DNA of 64,000 bases from Flavobacterium aquicola (GTDB taxonomy: Bacteria > Bacteroidota > Bacteroidia > Flavobacteriales > Flavobacteriaceae). Below, in pieces: positions 19,069-27,584 of this stretch (the stretch's first letter is position 1; each line of letters begins with the position of its first letter). A program made the translations under genes and the position numbers. The stretch is taken from contig NZ_QUNI01000010.1 in assembly GCF_003385115.1 (NCBI RefSeq), forward strand, positions 1 through 64,000. The letters are read 5' to 3'. The notes beneath the pieces are model-generated. The model ran no database searches. It saw only the letters and a program-made list of their open reading frames with translations, and was not told where the DNA came from.

Positions 19069-19168
19069 GTCATTCCGAGGAACGAGGAATCTCCGTTAGA
19101 AGCTCGACAAAGATTGGTGATTTTGATTGCGGAATTACTTGCGGAGATTCCTCGTTCCTCGGAATGAC
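19069..19168. repeat. Perfect 27-bp inverted repeat element
   Basis: The 27 bases at 19069-19095 (beginning GTCATTCCGAGGAACGAGG) are exactly inverted at 19142-19168. The 46-base spacer contains no gene. The sequence is G+C-richer than its surroundings. It looks like a REP/MITE-type dispersed palindrome of Bacteroidota chromosomes. As RNA it would form a long hairpin between the phosphodiesterase gene and the next gene, but no T run follows. Confidence 0.85.
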
Positions 19169-19246
19169 AAGTTTGCGGGTTGTAAGTATGTTTAAAAATC
19201 AATTGTGTCGTAATTCGTGACAATTAGTGTTTATTTTTTTAATGCT

Positions 19247-19254
19247 TACATTTG
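19247..19254 (+). promoter_or_regulatory. Promoter -7 box for the flavoprotein gene
   Basis: TACATTTG matches the Bacteroidota -7 consensus TAnnTTTG and lies 23 bases before the ATG at 19278. Confidence 0.6.
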
Positions 19255-19277
19255 CACTCTAATTCTTTTACAAAATA

Positions 19278-20486
19278 ATGAATCAAAATTTCGACATACT
19301 AATTGTTGGCGGTGGTGCTGCAGGCTTTTTTACAGCTATAAATATTGTAGAGAAAAATCCAAAAATGAAAGTTGCGATTCTCGAAAGAGGAGCTGAGGTG
19401 TTAGGAAAAGTTCGTGTTTCTGGAGGCGGGCGCTGCAATGTGACACATGCATGCTTTGAACCCAATGAATTAGTCAAATTTTATCCGCGTGGTGAAAAAG
19501 AATTGCGAGGTCCTTTTCATCAATTTTGTTCAGGCGATACAATCGAATGGTTCGAAAAGCATGGGGTTGAACTCAAAATTGAAGAAGACGGGAGAATGTT
19601 TCCGGTTTCGAATTCTTCGCAAACCATAATTGATTGTTTTGTGAAAGCAACCCAAAAACTTGGAATCAAAGTTTTCACGGGACAAAGTGTTCAGTCCATT
19701 TTCAAAAAAGATAATTTTTGGAAAGTAGAAACACAGAACGAAAATTACATTGCCGAAAAATTGGTTCTTGCCACAGGAAGCAACCCAAAAATTTGGGAAA
19801 TGCTTCAACAACAGGGACACGCGATTGTGAGTCCAGTTCCATCGTTATTTACTTTCAACATAAAAGACCCGAGAATAAAAGAACTGCCGGGTGTTTCTGC
19901 ATTAGCTACCGTAAAAGTAAAAGATACGAAATTAACTTCGACTGGGCCATTGTTAATCACCCATTGGGGAATGAGCGGTCCGGCAATTTTGAAGTTATCA
20001 GCTTGGGGAGCTCGGATTTTATTCGATAAAAATTATCAGTTTACTATTTACGTGAATTGGCTAAATGATCTTGACGCCGAAGATGCCGAGAAGATTTTAA
20101 AAACCACAAAACAGGAACACGCCAAAAAAGCGGTTTCCAAAAAGTCAGTTTTTGGCTTGACCAATCGTCTTTGGGAAAGTTTGGTTTTGGCATCGAATAT
20201 TAACACAGAGACCAAATGGGCTGATTTGTCCAAAGTTCAATTGCAGAATTTAGTAAATCAATTGACGAATGGTACTTTTCAGGTAAATGGCAAAAGCACG
20301 TTTAAAGAAGAATTCGTAACCGCTGGCGGAATCGATTTAAAGGAAATCAATTTCAAAACGATGGAAAGCAAACTTCACGAGAACCTTTATTTTGCTGGCG
20401 AAATTGTAAATATTGATGCGATTACGGGCGGATTTAATTTCCAAAATGCTTGGACTAGCGGGTTTATTGTGGCGAATGCCGTTTAG
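19278..20486 (+). CDS. BaiN/HI0933-family FAD-dependent oxidoreductase
   Basis: The 402-residue flavoprotein starts with a Rossmann FAD motif, GGGAAGFF (11-18). Family blocks follow: GKVRVSGGGRCNVTHA near 43-58, LATGSNPKIW near 158, and the C-terminal FAD signature AGEIVNIDAITGGFNFQNAW near 372-391. Relatives are annotated as NAD(P)/FAD-dependent oxidoreductases or aminoacetone oxidase-like; the physiological substrate is unknown. It is probably cytoplasmic and stands alone in its direction. Confidence 0.9.
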   Translation: MNQNFDILIVGGGAAGFFTAINIVEKNPKMKVAILERGAEVLGKVRVSGGGRCNVTHACFEPNELVKFYPRGEKELRGPFHQFCSGDTIEWFEKHGVELKIEEDGRMFPVSNSSQTIIDCFVKATQKLGIKVFTGQSVQSIFKKDNFWKVETQNENYIAEKLVLATGSNPKIWEMLQQQGHAIVSPVPSLFTFNIKDPRIKELPGVSALATVKVKDTKLTSTGPLLITHWGMSGPAILKLSAWGARILFDKNYQFTIYVNWLNDLDAEDAEKILKTTKQEHAKKAVSKKSVFGLTNRLWESLVLASNINTETKWADLSKVQLQNLVNQLTNGTFQVNGKSTFKEEFVTAGGIDLKEINFKTMESKLHENLYFAGEIVNIDAITGGFNFQNAWTSGFIVANAV

Positions 20487-20510
20487 ATTATCAGGCTGGG
20501 TTTTAAGGCG

Positions 20511-21353
20511 TCAATTTTCAAAGGCTTCAATATAATGAGCATAATTACTTCCTTTCATATACAAATGTTCCCATTTGTTAAAATTATACATGTAAGAATC
20601 AAATTGCTTGCCATCACCTTTATTCATAACTAAAGTTTGTCCTATTGAATAATATTTTTTTCCATCGGCTTCAAAAAACCATACATCTGATTTATCTTCA
20701 GATGGTAACCATTGCATAGCGATATAATAAGTACCTGAATCAAGCATCAAATTAGTATCTGAAATAGCAACTCGATTCCAGCCTTTTTTATAATCTTTAA
20801 TGTATTGACTATATATTACTTGATCTGGTACCCCATGCTTGTCATTATAGATTTGAAAATTAAAAGGCGAATTATTAGATTCACTACTTATACAAAAATT
20901 ATAAGATACAACATGAGGATTATTGCCTACTATTAGTTTTGTAGCACAAACAAGATAGTTGAATTTTGCATTACAGGTTTGACTGTTTGTAAACATGGAG
21001 CGATGTAAATTAAAATTTCCATATTTGACCGCTTTTCGCTTATTCCCAATAATAACCTCATGAAGTATTTCTGGTTTTTTGATTAATTTACAAATTAAAT
21101 CTGTATTTTGTGTTGGCAAAATCTGAATTTGCTCGTAACCATTAGCAACGATATAAATAAAATTATTTCGATTAGCATCTATCAAAAATACTCCTGTTTC
21201 ATTAGATTTAGAAATAAATTGTCCTTCACTATTAAGGGCTATTGCCTCTTGTATTGGGGACTGATTTAGAGAATCAACAACAGTTATTTTTATTTCTTGA
21301 CTGTATAAAAAAGAGTTTAATGATAAATAGAACCAAATTAAAAAGCGTTGCAT
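20511..21353 (-). CDS. Exported protein with CarboxypepD_reg-like N-terminus
   Basis: This 280-residue protein has a signal peptide (about 1-18, ending LYSQ). A beta-sandwich of the carboxypeptidase regulatory-like type follows (about 20-95: ITVVDSLNQSPIQEAIALN). The rest is unrecognised and aromatic-rich (NSPFNFQIYNDK, SGTYYIAMQWLP), with a jelly-roll look. It lies 19 bases after the TlpA-type thioredoxin gene in the same direction, so the two are probably cotranscribed. No function is assigned. Confidence 0.75.
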   Translation of the reverse strand: MQRFLIWFYLSLNSFLYSQEIKITVVDSLNQSPIQEAIALNSEGQFISKSNETGVFLIDANRNNFIYIVANGYEQIQILPTQNTDLICKLIKKPEILHEVIIGNKRKAVKYGNFNLHRSMFTNSQTCNAKFNYLVCATKLIVGNNPHVVSYNFCISSESNNSPFNFQIYNDKHGVPDQVIYSQYIKDYKKGWNRVAISDTNLMLDSGTYYIAMQWLPSEDKSDVWFFEADGKKYYSIGQTLVMNKGDGKQFDSYMYNFNKWEHLYMKGSNYAHYIEAFEN

Positions 21354-21372
21354 ATAATTGTGAATTTTATTG

Positions 21373-22671
21373 TTACAAATGTTTCTGGATTAACGTTTCT
21401 ATTTCAGTGCTCGATGGTCTTGGCGCATCTTTGTGTATCATTAAGCCGTTTTTTCCAAATAAGACATAACGAGGGATTGGACCTAAATTTATATCTTTCA
21501 ATAGTTGGTCATTATCTGATTTTGAAAGCAAAAAACTGTTGTCTTTGTTCAGAATGTCAGGATATTGAGCCATCGATTTTTCCCATGCTGAGGTACTTTT
21601 ATCAACCGAGAGAAAAAGAAAAATGACATCAGGATATTTCTCCATCAGCTTTTTTTCACTTGTAAATTCTTCACGGCAAGGTTTGCACCAAGAAGCCCAA
21701 AAATCGACTAAAACTAATTGACCTCGATATTTATCAATCATATTTTGTAAAATAAATGATATTTTTTTAGGCTGCAAATCTAGATTTATGGCATTTAGAT
21801 ATTCTTGATCTTTACAGTTTTTTCTAAATACGTCAATCGAAGCTTGATCTGCTTTTTCTTTGGATTCCCGACTATTTAGTGTGAAATTGATAAAGGTATA
21901 CAGTAAATAATCCTTGATTTTTTGATTTTCGATAGCTGTGGATGCAAAGGTAACTTGATTATGAAGATTAATTGTTTTACCTTCTTTTTTTAAAGACTTA
22001 AGAACATAATTTTGCAGTAAATCACGGTATTCATCAACAATAATTAATTCATTCGCATCTTGAAAACTTTTTTCGATTGAAGAAAAAGTTAGCGGATTAA
22101 TTTCTTTATTTTCAAGCTCATTATATCTAATTAATGACCAATACATCGTTTTAAAATAATTATAAAACTCTTTTGAAATCTTATCGTTTTTGTAATAATC
22201 TTCTAATGATTTTTGCTCTTTTAAGTAAACTGGGTCAAAATATTTTATCATTTTGTTCAATAAACGAATCTGCTTTAATTCATTATAATTCGAAATATTT
22301 TCTGCTTTTCCATAATTTTCAAAACACGTATTTACAAATTGAGACTCTAGTTGGCGGTATTGGTTAGTCTTACAGGAATAATCAATTAATCCTTTTTCGT
22401 TTATTGTAAATTCAATGATTTCATTCGGCAAAGCAAAAATTGGAGTTTCTTTTTTAAAGTCAATACATTTGATTGCTATTGGAGTTTCTGTCTTTAGGGT
22501 TAAAATTCTATTTTTTTCACTTATAACTGTGGGTTCATTTAAAAATTTTAACTGCCGGCAGACAATCGGAATGTTTTCTTGTTTTTCTCCTTTGTATTTT
22601 AGAACAATTTCTTGTGAGTAAGACACTGTAGCCACCCACAAAAAAAGAAATATAGTTTTAAATTGTAACAT
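21373..22671 (-). CDS. TlpA/ResA-like thioredoxin-domain protein
   Basis: The 432-residue exported protein has a signal peptide (about 1-19, ending SYSQ). A long helical N-terminal region of unknown fold precedes a C-terminal thioredoxin domain (about 305-432) with the active-site motif WCKPC (C329, C332) in VDFWASWCKPCREEF. Such proteins act as periplasmic thiol-disulphide reductants, often coupled to a partner protein; a likely partner is encoded just downstream. Bacteroidota carry many paralogues, so the specific target is unknown. Confidence 0.88.
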   Translation of the reverse strand: MLQFKTIFLFLWVATVSYSQEIVLKYKGEKQENIPIVCRQLKFLNEPTVISEKNRILTLKTETPIAIKCIDFKKETPIFALPNEIIEFTINEKGLIDYSCKTNQYRQLESQFVNTCFENYGKAENISNYNELKQIRLLNKMIKYFDPVYLKEQKSLEDYYKNDKISKEFYNYFKTMYWSLIRYNELENKEINPLTFSSIEKSFQDANELIIVDEYRDLLQNYVLKSLKKEGKTINLHNQVTFASTAIENQKIKDYLLYTFINFTLNSRESKEKADQASIDVFRKNCKDQEYLNAINLDLQPKKISFILQNMIDKYRGQLVLVDFWASWCKPCREEFTSEKKLMEKYPDVIFLFLSVDKSTSAWEKSMAQYPDILNKDNSFLLSKSDNDQLLKDINLGPIPRYVLFGKNGLMIHKDAPRPSSTEIETLIQKHL

Positions 22672-22813
22672 ATCAGTAGTTTATTTTTCAAATGTATAAA
22701 ATCAGACATAAAATTATCGATTGTTTTAGTGTTTAATTAACAAAAAATTACATCAATAATAAGTTTTTCTTATGACCTATTAGAATAAATTTACTTTCAA
22801 TATAATCTTACAT

Positions 22814-23554
22814 ATGAAAGTAAAATTACTTGTTACATTATCTTTATTAGCCTCTCAATTTAGCTTTTCTCAAAATGTAGAATTACTTCATGGAAAAGTT
22901 CTTAATCAAGATCTTCGCATTAAGAATGTTGATGTAATTAATTTTAATTCTAAAGAACAAACAAAAACAGATCAGTTTGGTGTTTTTTTTATTGTTGCAA
23001 AAACTAATGATATACTTGTTTTTGTTTCTAAAAGCTATGAATTAAAAAGATTGCTCGTGAACCAAAAGCTTTTTGAAGAAAAAGCTTTATGTGTTTTTAT
23101 GGACTTGAAACCTGAAGAATTGGAAGATGTTGTGATTACGAAAATGCCTTCTATTAAATTAAGTGGAGACAAAAAATATGAGCAAAGCAAGTTGGATGAT
23201 TATGCTTTAGAAAAAACGCCTTTAAAAATACCTCATGTTAATGATGGAACTATTCAATATGGAATGGATTTTATGCGAATTGGCGGAATGCTTTTTGGAT
23301 TATTTGCAAAAGAAAAAGAACCAAAAAAAGAAGCTCCACCCAAAATTGAATTTGCTACATTGGCCAAAAACACTTGTGAACAAAATTTCTTTACAGAAAA
23401 TCTAAAATTGAAAGAGGAAGAAATTGAACTTTTTCTTCAATTTTGTGATGCAGATCCTAACTCGAAAAGACTGAAGGAGAATACAAACAAACTCAGTATG
23501 ATGGATTTTTTAATTATCAAAAAAAGCGAATTTCAGAACTTAAAAAAGTTATAA
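22814..23554 (+). CDS. Exported paralogue 1 of a tandem triplet (CarboxypepD_reg-like)
   Basis: A 246-residue protein with a signal peptide (about 1-19, ending SFSQ). The carboxypeptidase-regulatory-like N-terminal half contains LHGKVLNQDLRIKNVDVIN and EELEDVVITKM. The middle carries NDGTIQYGMDF, and the C-terminal half has CEQNFFTENLKLKEEEIELFLQFC. It is homologous along its length to the next two genes. It could be an outer-membrane-facing periplasmic protein; the function is unknown. The gap to the next copy is 14 bases. Confidence 0.82.
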   Translation: MKVKLLVTLSLLASQFSFSQNVELLHGKVLNQDLRIKNVDVINFNSKEQTKTDQFGVFFIVAKTNDILVFVSKSYELKRLLVNQKLFEEKALCVFMDLKPEELEDVVITKMPSIKLSGDKKYEQSKLDDYALEKTPLKIPHVNDGTIQYGMDFMRIGGMLFGLFAKEKEPKKEAPPKIEFATLAKNTCEQNFFTENLKLKEEEIELFLQFCDADPNSKRLKENTNKLSMMDFLIIKKSEFQNLKKL

Positions 23555-23568
23555 AATTAAAGATAAAT

Positions 23569-24333
23569 ATGAGAGTAAAATTACTTTTGGCATTATGCTT
23601 ATTTGTATGTCAGGTCAGTTTTTCACAAACGGAACAACTTCTCAAGGGAGTCGTATCATCTGAAAATTTTTTACTTTATAATGTAGATGTTATAAATAAA
23701 ACTTCTCAAAAAAGTAGCGTGACAAATGAAAAAGGAGAATTTGTAATTGCTGTCAAAGCAAATGATAGTCTTCTTTTCTACTTAAAAGATTTTAATTTAA
23801 AAAGGCTGAAAGTATCTCAAGAACAGATTAAATTAAATAATTTACAAATTGTAATGTTTAAGAAGGCTGAAGAATTAGAAGAGGTGCTAATTACAAAAAT
23901 AGAAGGTGCCAAAATAGAAGGTGCCAAATTTAATAAAAAGGTTTTTGATGCTTGGGAAAAAGGAAAAAGAGAAGAAATAAAAGTAAAAAAAGCAGATGAT
24001 CTTGCAAATAATCGTACCGTGTATGATGGTACAATTGATAACGGAATGGATTTTTTTGCAATTGGTAAAAAGATTTTAGGACTATTTGTAAAAAATAAAG
24101 AACCCGAAAAAGAAACTTCCCCAGAAATTGATTTTACAATATTGGCAATTCAAACCTGTGATTTAAAATTCTTTACTGATAATCTAAAATTAAAACCTGA
24201 AGAAATTAGACTTTTTCTTCAATTTTGCGATTTAGATCCTAAATCAAAAAAAATAATGGAACATAATAACGTGCTAAGCATGATGGATTTTCTTTCGGCT
24301 AAAAACACTGAATTTCAGGAGTTAAAAAAATAA
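23569..24333 (+). CDS. Exported paralogue 2 of a tandem triplet
   Basis: A 254-residue protein with a signal peptide (about 1-19, ending SFSQ). It has the same domain order as its neighbours: LLKGVVSSENFLLYNVDVIN, then EELEEVLITKIEG, then YDGTIDNGMDF, then the FLQFCDLDP tail. It has a small internal duplication, with KIEGA occurring twice near 110-120. Bases 24211-24291 are identical to the third copy although the rest of the genes differ strongly, which suggests gene conversion or recent unequal exchange. Function unknown. Confidence 0.82.
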   Translation: MRVKLLLALCLFVCQVSFSQTEQLLKGVVSSENFLLYNVDVINKTSQKSSVTNEKGEFVIAVKANDSLLFYLKDFNLKRLKVSQEQIKLNNLQIVMFKKAEELEEVLITKIEGAKIEGAKFNKKVFDAWEKGKREEIKVKKADDLANNRTVYDGTIDNGMDFFAIGKKILGLFVKNKEPEKETSPEIDFTILAIQTCDLKFFTDNLKLKPEEIRLFLQFCDLDPKSKKIMEHNNVLSMMDFLSAKNTEFQELKK

Positions 24334-24399
24334 ATAATTCACGTGTTTTAAATCATACTGGTAAGCTGCAAATATTTTAATTCCGATAAATTTTTTAAT

Positions 24400-25110
24400 T
24401 TGAAAATAAAATTACCATTAGTATTCTTTTTTTTTACTTGTCACGGTGTTTTTTCACAAACAGCGGGAATTCTTAAAGGGAACATTTCTTCGGAGAATAC
24501 CTTAATCCAAAATGTGTATGTTATTAATAAAACATCCAAAAAAAGCGTTTTAGCAAATGAAAAAGGAGATTTTACAATTGAAGCTAAAGCTAATGACAGT
24601 CTTGTGTTTTTTGCAAAAGATTATTATTTAAAAGAAATAAAACTGACTTCCTATCAGATTGAGCAGAATAATCTATTAATTTTCATCTACAAGAAACCGG
24701 AAGAGTTAGATGAAGTAGTGGTTAATCAGATGAAATCTATTAAACTAAGTGCAAATAAAAGTTATGAGCAAGCTAAATTGGATGAATTAGATGTTGATAA
24801 AAGAGGTGCGAAAATAAGAACCAATATGTATGATGGAACAATAGAAAATGGTATGACAAAGATTAAAAGATTATTTGGTCCTAAAAATAAAGCTCTACCA
24901 GAAATTGAGTTTGAAACATTGGCAAAAAATACCTGCGATCAAAAATTTTATCTAGAAACTTTAAAATTAAAACCAGAAGAGATTGATCTTTTTCTTCAAT
25001 TTTGCGATTTAGATCCTAAATCAAAAAAAATAATGGAACATAATAACGTGCTAAGCATGATGGATTTTTTAATTGCCAAGAACATTGAATTTCAGAAGTT
25101 AAAAAACTAA
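24400..25110 (+). CDS. Exported paralogue 3 of a tandem triplet, TTG start
   Basis: A 236-residue protein when started at TTG 24400. That start aligns with the MKVKLL/MRVKLL starts of the other two copies and gives a complete signal peptide (about 1-19, ending VFSQ), so TTG is preferred over any later ATG. It shares the blocks LKGNISSENTLIQNVYVIN, EELDEVVVNQM, YDGTIENGM and FLQFCDLDP. The middle segment before the C-terminal helices is shorter than in copies 1 and 2. Function unknown. Confidence 0.75.
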   Translation: MKIKLPLVFFFFTCHGVFSQTAGILKGNISSENTLIQNVYVINKTSKKSVLANEKGDFTIEAKANDSLVFFAKDYYLKEIKLTSYQIEQNNLLIFIYKKPEELDEVVVNQMKSIKLSANKSYEQAKLDELDVDKRGAKIRTNMYDGTIENGMTKIKRLFGPKNKALPEIEFETLAKNTCDQKFYLETLKLKPEEIDLFLQFCDLDPKSKKIMEHNNVLSMMDFLIAKNIEFQKLKN

Positions 25111-25114
25111 ATAT

Positions 25115-25591
25115 TTATCTATTCAGCCACCAAATACTTCCATTCAAAACAGTTGCAAAACTCACCCAAAGTAAATATGGAATAAACAAATAACCTGATA
25201 TTTTATTGATTTTGGCAAACTGAATATAAGTTTCGTAAATCATCAGCCATAAAATAACTATTTCAAGACCAGCAAGCATTGGGTTTTTTAGACCAAAAAA
25301 TAAATACGACCACAATGCGTTTAATGCCAATTGAATGGCGAAGAACTGTAATGCTTTTTTAACAGCTTCTTTTTCGAAATCAATTCTGTCCCAAACTAAC
25401 CCTGCCGCAATTCCCATCATAATGTAAAGCATACTCCACACAGGGGCAAACACCCAATTAGGAGGATTGAAACTCGGTTTGATTAAAGTTGGATACCAAG
25501 CCATTATTGCTGACTTAGTTACAATTCCAGAAAAATAGCCCACTACAAGACAGGTTACAACGACAGATAATATTCGGGTGAGTTTATTCAT
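25115..25591 (-). CDS. TspO/MBR-family membrane protein
   Basis: The 158-residue protein has five hydrophobic segments and the conserved TspO phrases: WYPTLIKPSFNPPNWVFAPVW near 36-56, then WSMLYIMMGIAAGLVW, then ALNALWSYLFFG. TspO proteins bind porphyrins and other hydrophobic ligands; the role in Bacteroidota is unclear. The start at 25591 gives the normal family length; an in-frame ATG eight codons upstream adds nothing conserved. It converges with the triplet genes, only four bases from the third copy. Confidence 0.9.
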   Translation of the reverse strand: MNKLTRILSVVVTCLVVGYFSGIVTKSAIMAWYPTLIKPSFNPPNWVFAPVWSMLYIMMGIAAGLVWDRIDFEKEAVKKALQFFAIQLALNALWSYLFFGLKNPMLAGLEIVILWLMIYETYIQFAKINKISGYLFIPYLLWVSFATVLNGSIWWLNR

Positions 25592-25677
25592 TTCTTGTGA
25601 TTTTAGAGAAGTCAAAAATACTTAAAACTTTCCAGCATTACTCAAATAAAGCAATAAACGGTTTCTGCAAAAAAAAG

Positions 25678-25685
25678 TATCTTTG
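25678..25685 (+). promoter_or_regulatory. Promoter -7 box for mevalonate diphosphate decarboxylase
   Basis: TATCTTTG matches the Bacteroidota -7 consensus and lies 16 bases before the ATG at 25702. It supports that start over an in-frame ATG 105 bases upstream. Confidence 0.75.
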
Positions 25686-25701
25686 CCGAAAATTACTATT
25701 T

Positions 25702-26784
25702 ATGTTTGAAGCTGACGATTTTATTCCATCAAAATATACAAATTCTATTGATAAGGGAAATTTTTCTTGGAGCGCTCCCAGCAATATTGCTCTGGTAAAA
25801 TATTGGGGAAAGAAAGAGAATCAGATTCCTGCAAATCCATCCGTTAGTTTTACGCTGAATAACTGTAAAACAATTACGGCTTTGGCTTTCACCAAAAAAC
25901 AGAACGACGGCAATTTCTCTTTCGATTTATTATTTGAAGGAAAACCAAAAGAAGACTTCAAACCGAAAATTCAAAAATTTTTGGAAAGAGTTGAGGTGTA
26001 TTTACCGTTTCTGAAAGATTATCATTTCACAATTGACACCCAAAATACTTTTCCGCACAGTTCCGGAATTGCTTCATCGGCATCGGGAATGGCGGCTTTG
26101 GCGATCAATTTTATGAGTTTGGAGAAAGCTTTAAATCCAGAAATGACCGAAGATTATTTTATTAGTAAAGCTTCATTTTTGGCACGATTAGGATCAGGAA
26201 GCGCCTGCCGAAGCGTAAAAGGACAAGTAGTAGTTTGGGGAAATCAAGCAAGTATAAAGGGAAGCACCGATTTGTACGGAGTGGAATATCCGTATGAAAT
26301 TCATCCGGTTTTCAAGAATTTTCAAGATACGATTCTGCTTGTTGATAAAGGCGAAAAACAAGTTTCGAGTACAGTGGGCCACGATTTGATGCACAATCAC
26401 CCATTTGCCGAAAGGCGTTTTGCACAGGCACATGAAAATTTAGATAAACTGATCCCTGTTTTTAAAAATGGCGATTTAGATGAATTTATCAAAATTGTTG
26501 AAAGTGAAGCCTTGACTTTGCATGCTATGATGATGACTTCCCAGCCGTATTTTATTTTGATGAAACCAAATACACTGCAGATAATTAATGCAATCTGGAA
26601 ATTTAGAAATGATACTAAAATCCCAGTTTGTTTTACTCTTGATGCCGGCGCCAATGTGCATGTTTTGTATCCAAATAGCGTTAAAGAAAAAGTACTGCAG
26701 TTTATTCAGGCAGAATTAGTTGGCTATTGCCAAAATGGTCAGTACCTTTGCGACGAAATTGGAAATGGTGCTTTGTTAGGCTAA
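25702..26784 (+). CDS. mvaD: Diphosphomevalonate decarboxylase
   Basis: This 360-residue GHMP-family enzyme makes isopentenyl diphosphate from mevalonate 5-diphosphate with ATP. Diagnostic phrases include APSNIALVKYWGKKE near 30, PSVSFTL, the ATP loop PHSSGIASSASGMAALA (118-134), SGSACRSVKGQVVVWG and CFTLDAGANVHVLY. The length is slightly above that of typical bacterial enzymes. The start is chosen because a -7 box lies just upstream. A mevalonate kinase gene lies 800 bases downstream past a toxin-antitoxin module, and HMG-CoA reductase is in the window at 45 kb. Confidence 0.95.
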   Translation: MFEADDFIPSKYTNSIDKGNFSWSAPSNIALVKYWGKKENQIPANPSVSFTLNNCKTITALAFTKKQNDGNFSFDLLFEGKPKEDFKPKIQKFLERVEVYLPFLKDYHFTIDTQNTFPHSSGIASSASGMAALAINFMSLEKALNPEMTEDYFISKASFLARLGSGSACRSVKGQVVVWGNQASIKGSTDLYGVEYPYEIHPVFKNFQDTILLVDKGEKQVSSTVGHDLMHNHPFAERRFAQAHENLDKLIPVFKNGDLDEFIKIVESEALTLHAMMMTSQPYFILMKPNTLQIINAIWKFRNDTKIPVCFTLDAGANVHVLYPNSVKEKVLQFIQAELVGYCQNGQYLCDEIGNGALLG

Positions 26785-26797
26785 AACCTTTTTTTTG

Positions 26798-26805
26798 TAT
26801 CTTTA
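26798..26805 (+). promoter_or_regulatory. Promoter -7 box before the first antitoxin-like gene
   Basis: TATCTTTA fits the -7 consensus with one change and lies 20 bases before the ATG at 26826. The small genes therefore need not depend on mvaD transcription. Confidence 0.55.
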
Positions 26806-26825
26806 GTTCTTAATTAATTGTAATT

Positions 26826-27020
26826 ATGGACTTGAATGCCGAAAAATTAGAATTGATCAGGAAAGTTTTAGAAACTGATGATAATGCTATTCTGAAAAAG
26901 ATAAGAGCAGTTTTTGAAGACAAAGAAAAAAAAGTTTGGGAAGAGTTAACTCCCGAACAGCAGGAAGAAATAAACATCGGAATACAAAATGAAAATCGTG
27001 GAGATGTAGTCGATTTTTGA
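26826..27020 (+). CDS. Orphan antitoxin-like small protein
   Basis: A 64-residue acidic protein homologous over its full length to the next gene: both have KLELIRK/KSELMKK, then ILKKIRAVF/IIEAIKKIF, then the shared WEELTPEQQEEIN/WDELTQEQKDEIE block and a G-D/E-V/F C-terminal stretch. It resembles the antitoxins that accompany RelE/ParE toxins in Bacteroidota. No toxin follows it directly, so it may be a leftover duplicate or an anti-addiction copy. Spacing to the next gene is 34 bases. Confidence 0.75.
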   Translation: MDLNAEKLELIRKVLETDDNAILKKIRAVFEDKEKKVWEELTPEQQEEINIGIQNENRGDVVDF

Positions 27021-27054
27021 AAAAATGATTTCCAAATTATAAAATTTTAGAATC

Positions 27055-27273
27055 ATGGACATACAATTTGAAAAATCAGAATTGATGAAAAAGTTGGAAG
27101 CTACCAATGATATTTCAATAATTGAAGCTATAAAGAAAATTTTCAAATCGGAAAAGAAAGACTTTTGGGACGAGTTGACTCAGGAACAAAAGGACGAAAT
27201 CGAAGAAGGAGAAAGACAGATTGAAAGAGGTGAGTTTGTACTTTATGAAGATTTGATGAAAAAGTACAGGTAG
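27055..27273 (+). CDS. Antitoxin of a ParE/RelE-type module
   Basis: A 72-residue acidic protein with a predicted helical N-terminus and the block FWDELTQEQKDEIEEGERQI near 42-61. The last ~10 residues (LYEDLMKKYR) resemble the toxin-wrapping tail of short antitoxins. Its stop codon is immediately followed by the ATG of the toxin gene, the usual tight order of antitoxin then toxin. No DNA-binding domain is evident, so autoregulation may be indirect. Confidence 0.82.
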   Translation: MDIQFEKSELMKKLEATNDISIIEAIKKIFKSEKKDFWDELTQEQKDEIEEGERQIERGEFVLYEDLMKKYR

Positions 27274-27576
27274 ATGAAAAGAGAAATTATCTTTTCAAAA
27301 AATGCCGAAAAAAGTTTAATTGATTTATTGGAATATTTAGAATTTAAATGGTCAGTAAAAGTTAAGGAGAAATTTATTTTAAAATTAGATAAGTTAATTT
27401 ACTTAATTCAAAAAGATCCTGAAATTTTTCCAAAGTCTCAAATAAATAAATTCCAGCATAGATGTGTGATATCTAAGCAAACAACAATTTATTACAGATA
27501 TAATGCTAAGGCAATAAGAGTTTTGTCGTTGTTTGACACCCGACAAAACCCAGCAAAAATTAAGAAAATACAATAA
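27274..27576 (+). CDS. RelE/ParE-family toxin
   Basis: The 100-residue basic protein has the ParE/RelE fold signature: IIFSKNAEKSLIDLLEYLE at the N-terminus, KLDKLIYLIQKDPEIFP in the middle, then TIYYRYNAKAIRVLSLFDTRQNP at the C-terminus. The last block is typical of the ParE-like branch. Targets in the family are DNA gyrase (ParE) or ribosome-bound mRNA (RelE); which one applies cannot be read here. It ends eight bases before the mevalonate kinase start. Confidence 0.87.
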   Translation: MKREIIFSKNAEKSLIDLLEYLEFKWSVKVKEKFILKLDKLIYLIQKDPEIFPKSQINKFQHRCVISKQTTIYYRYNAKAIRVLSLFDTRQNPAKIKKIQ

Positions 27577-27584
27577 ATATCCAT

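Noticed and set aside
25597..25701. Upstream extension of mvaD
   Set aside because: The -7 box at 25678-25685 lies inside it and the added residues are not conserved in the family.
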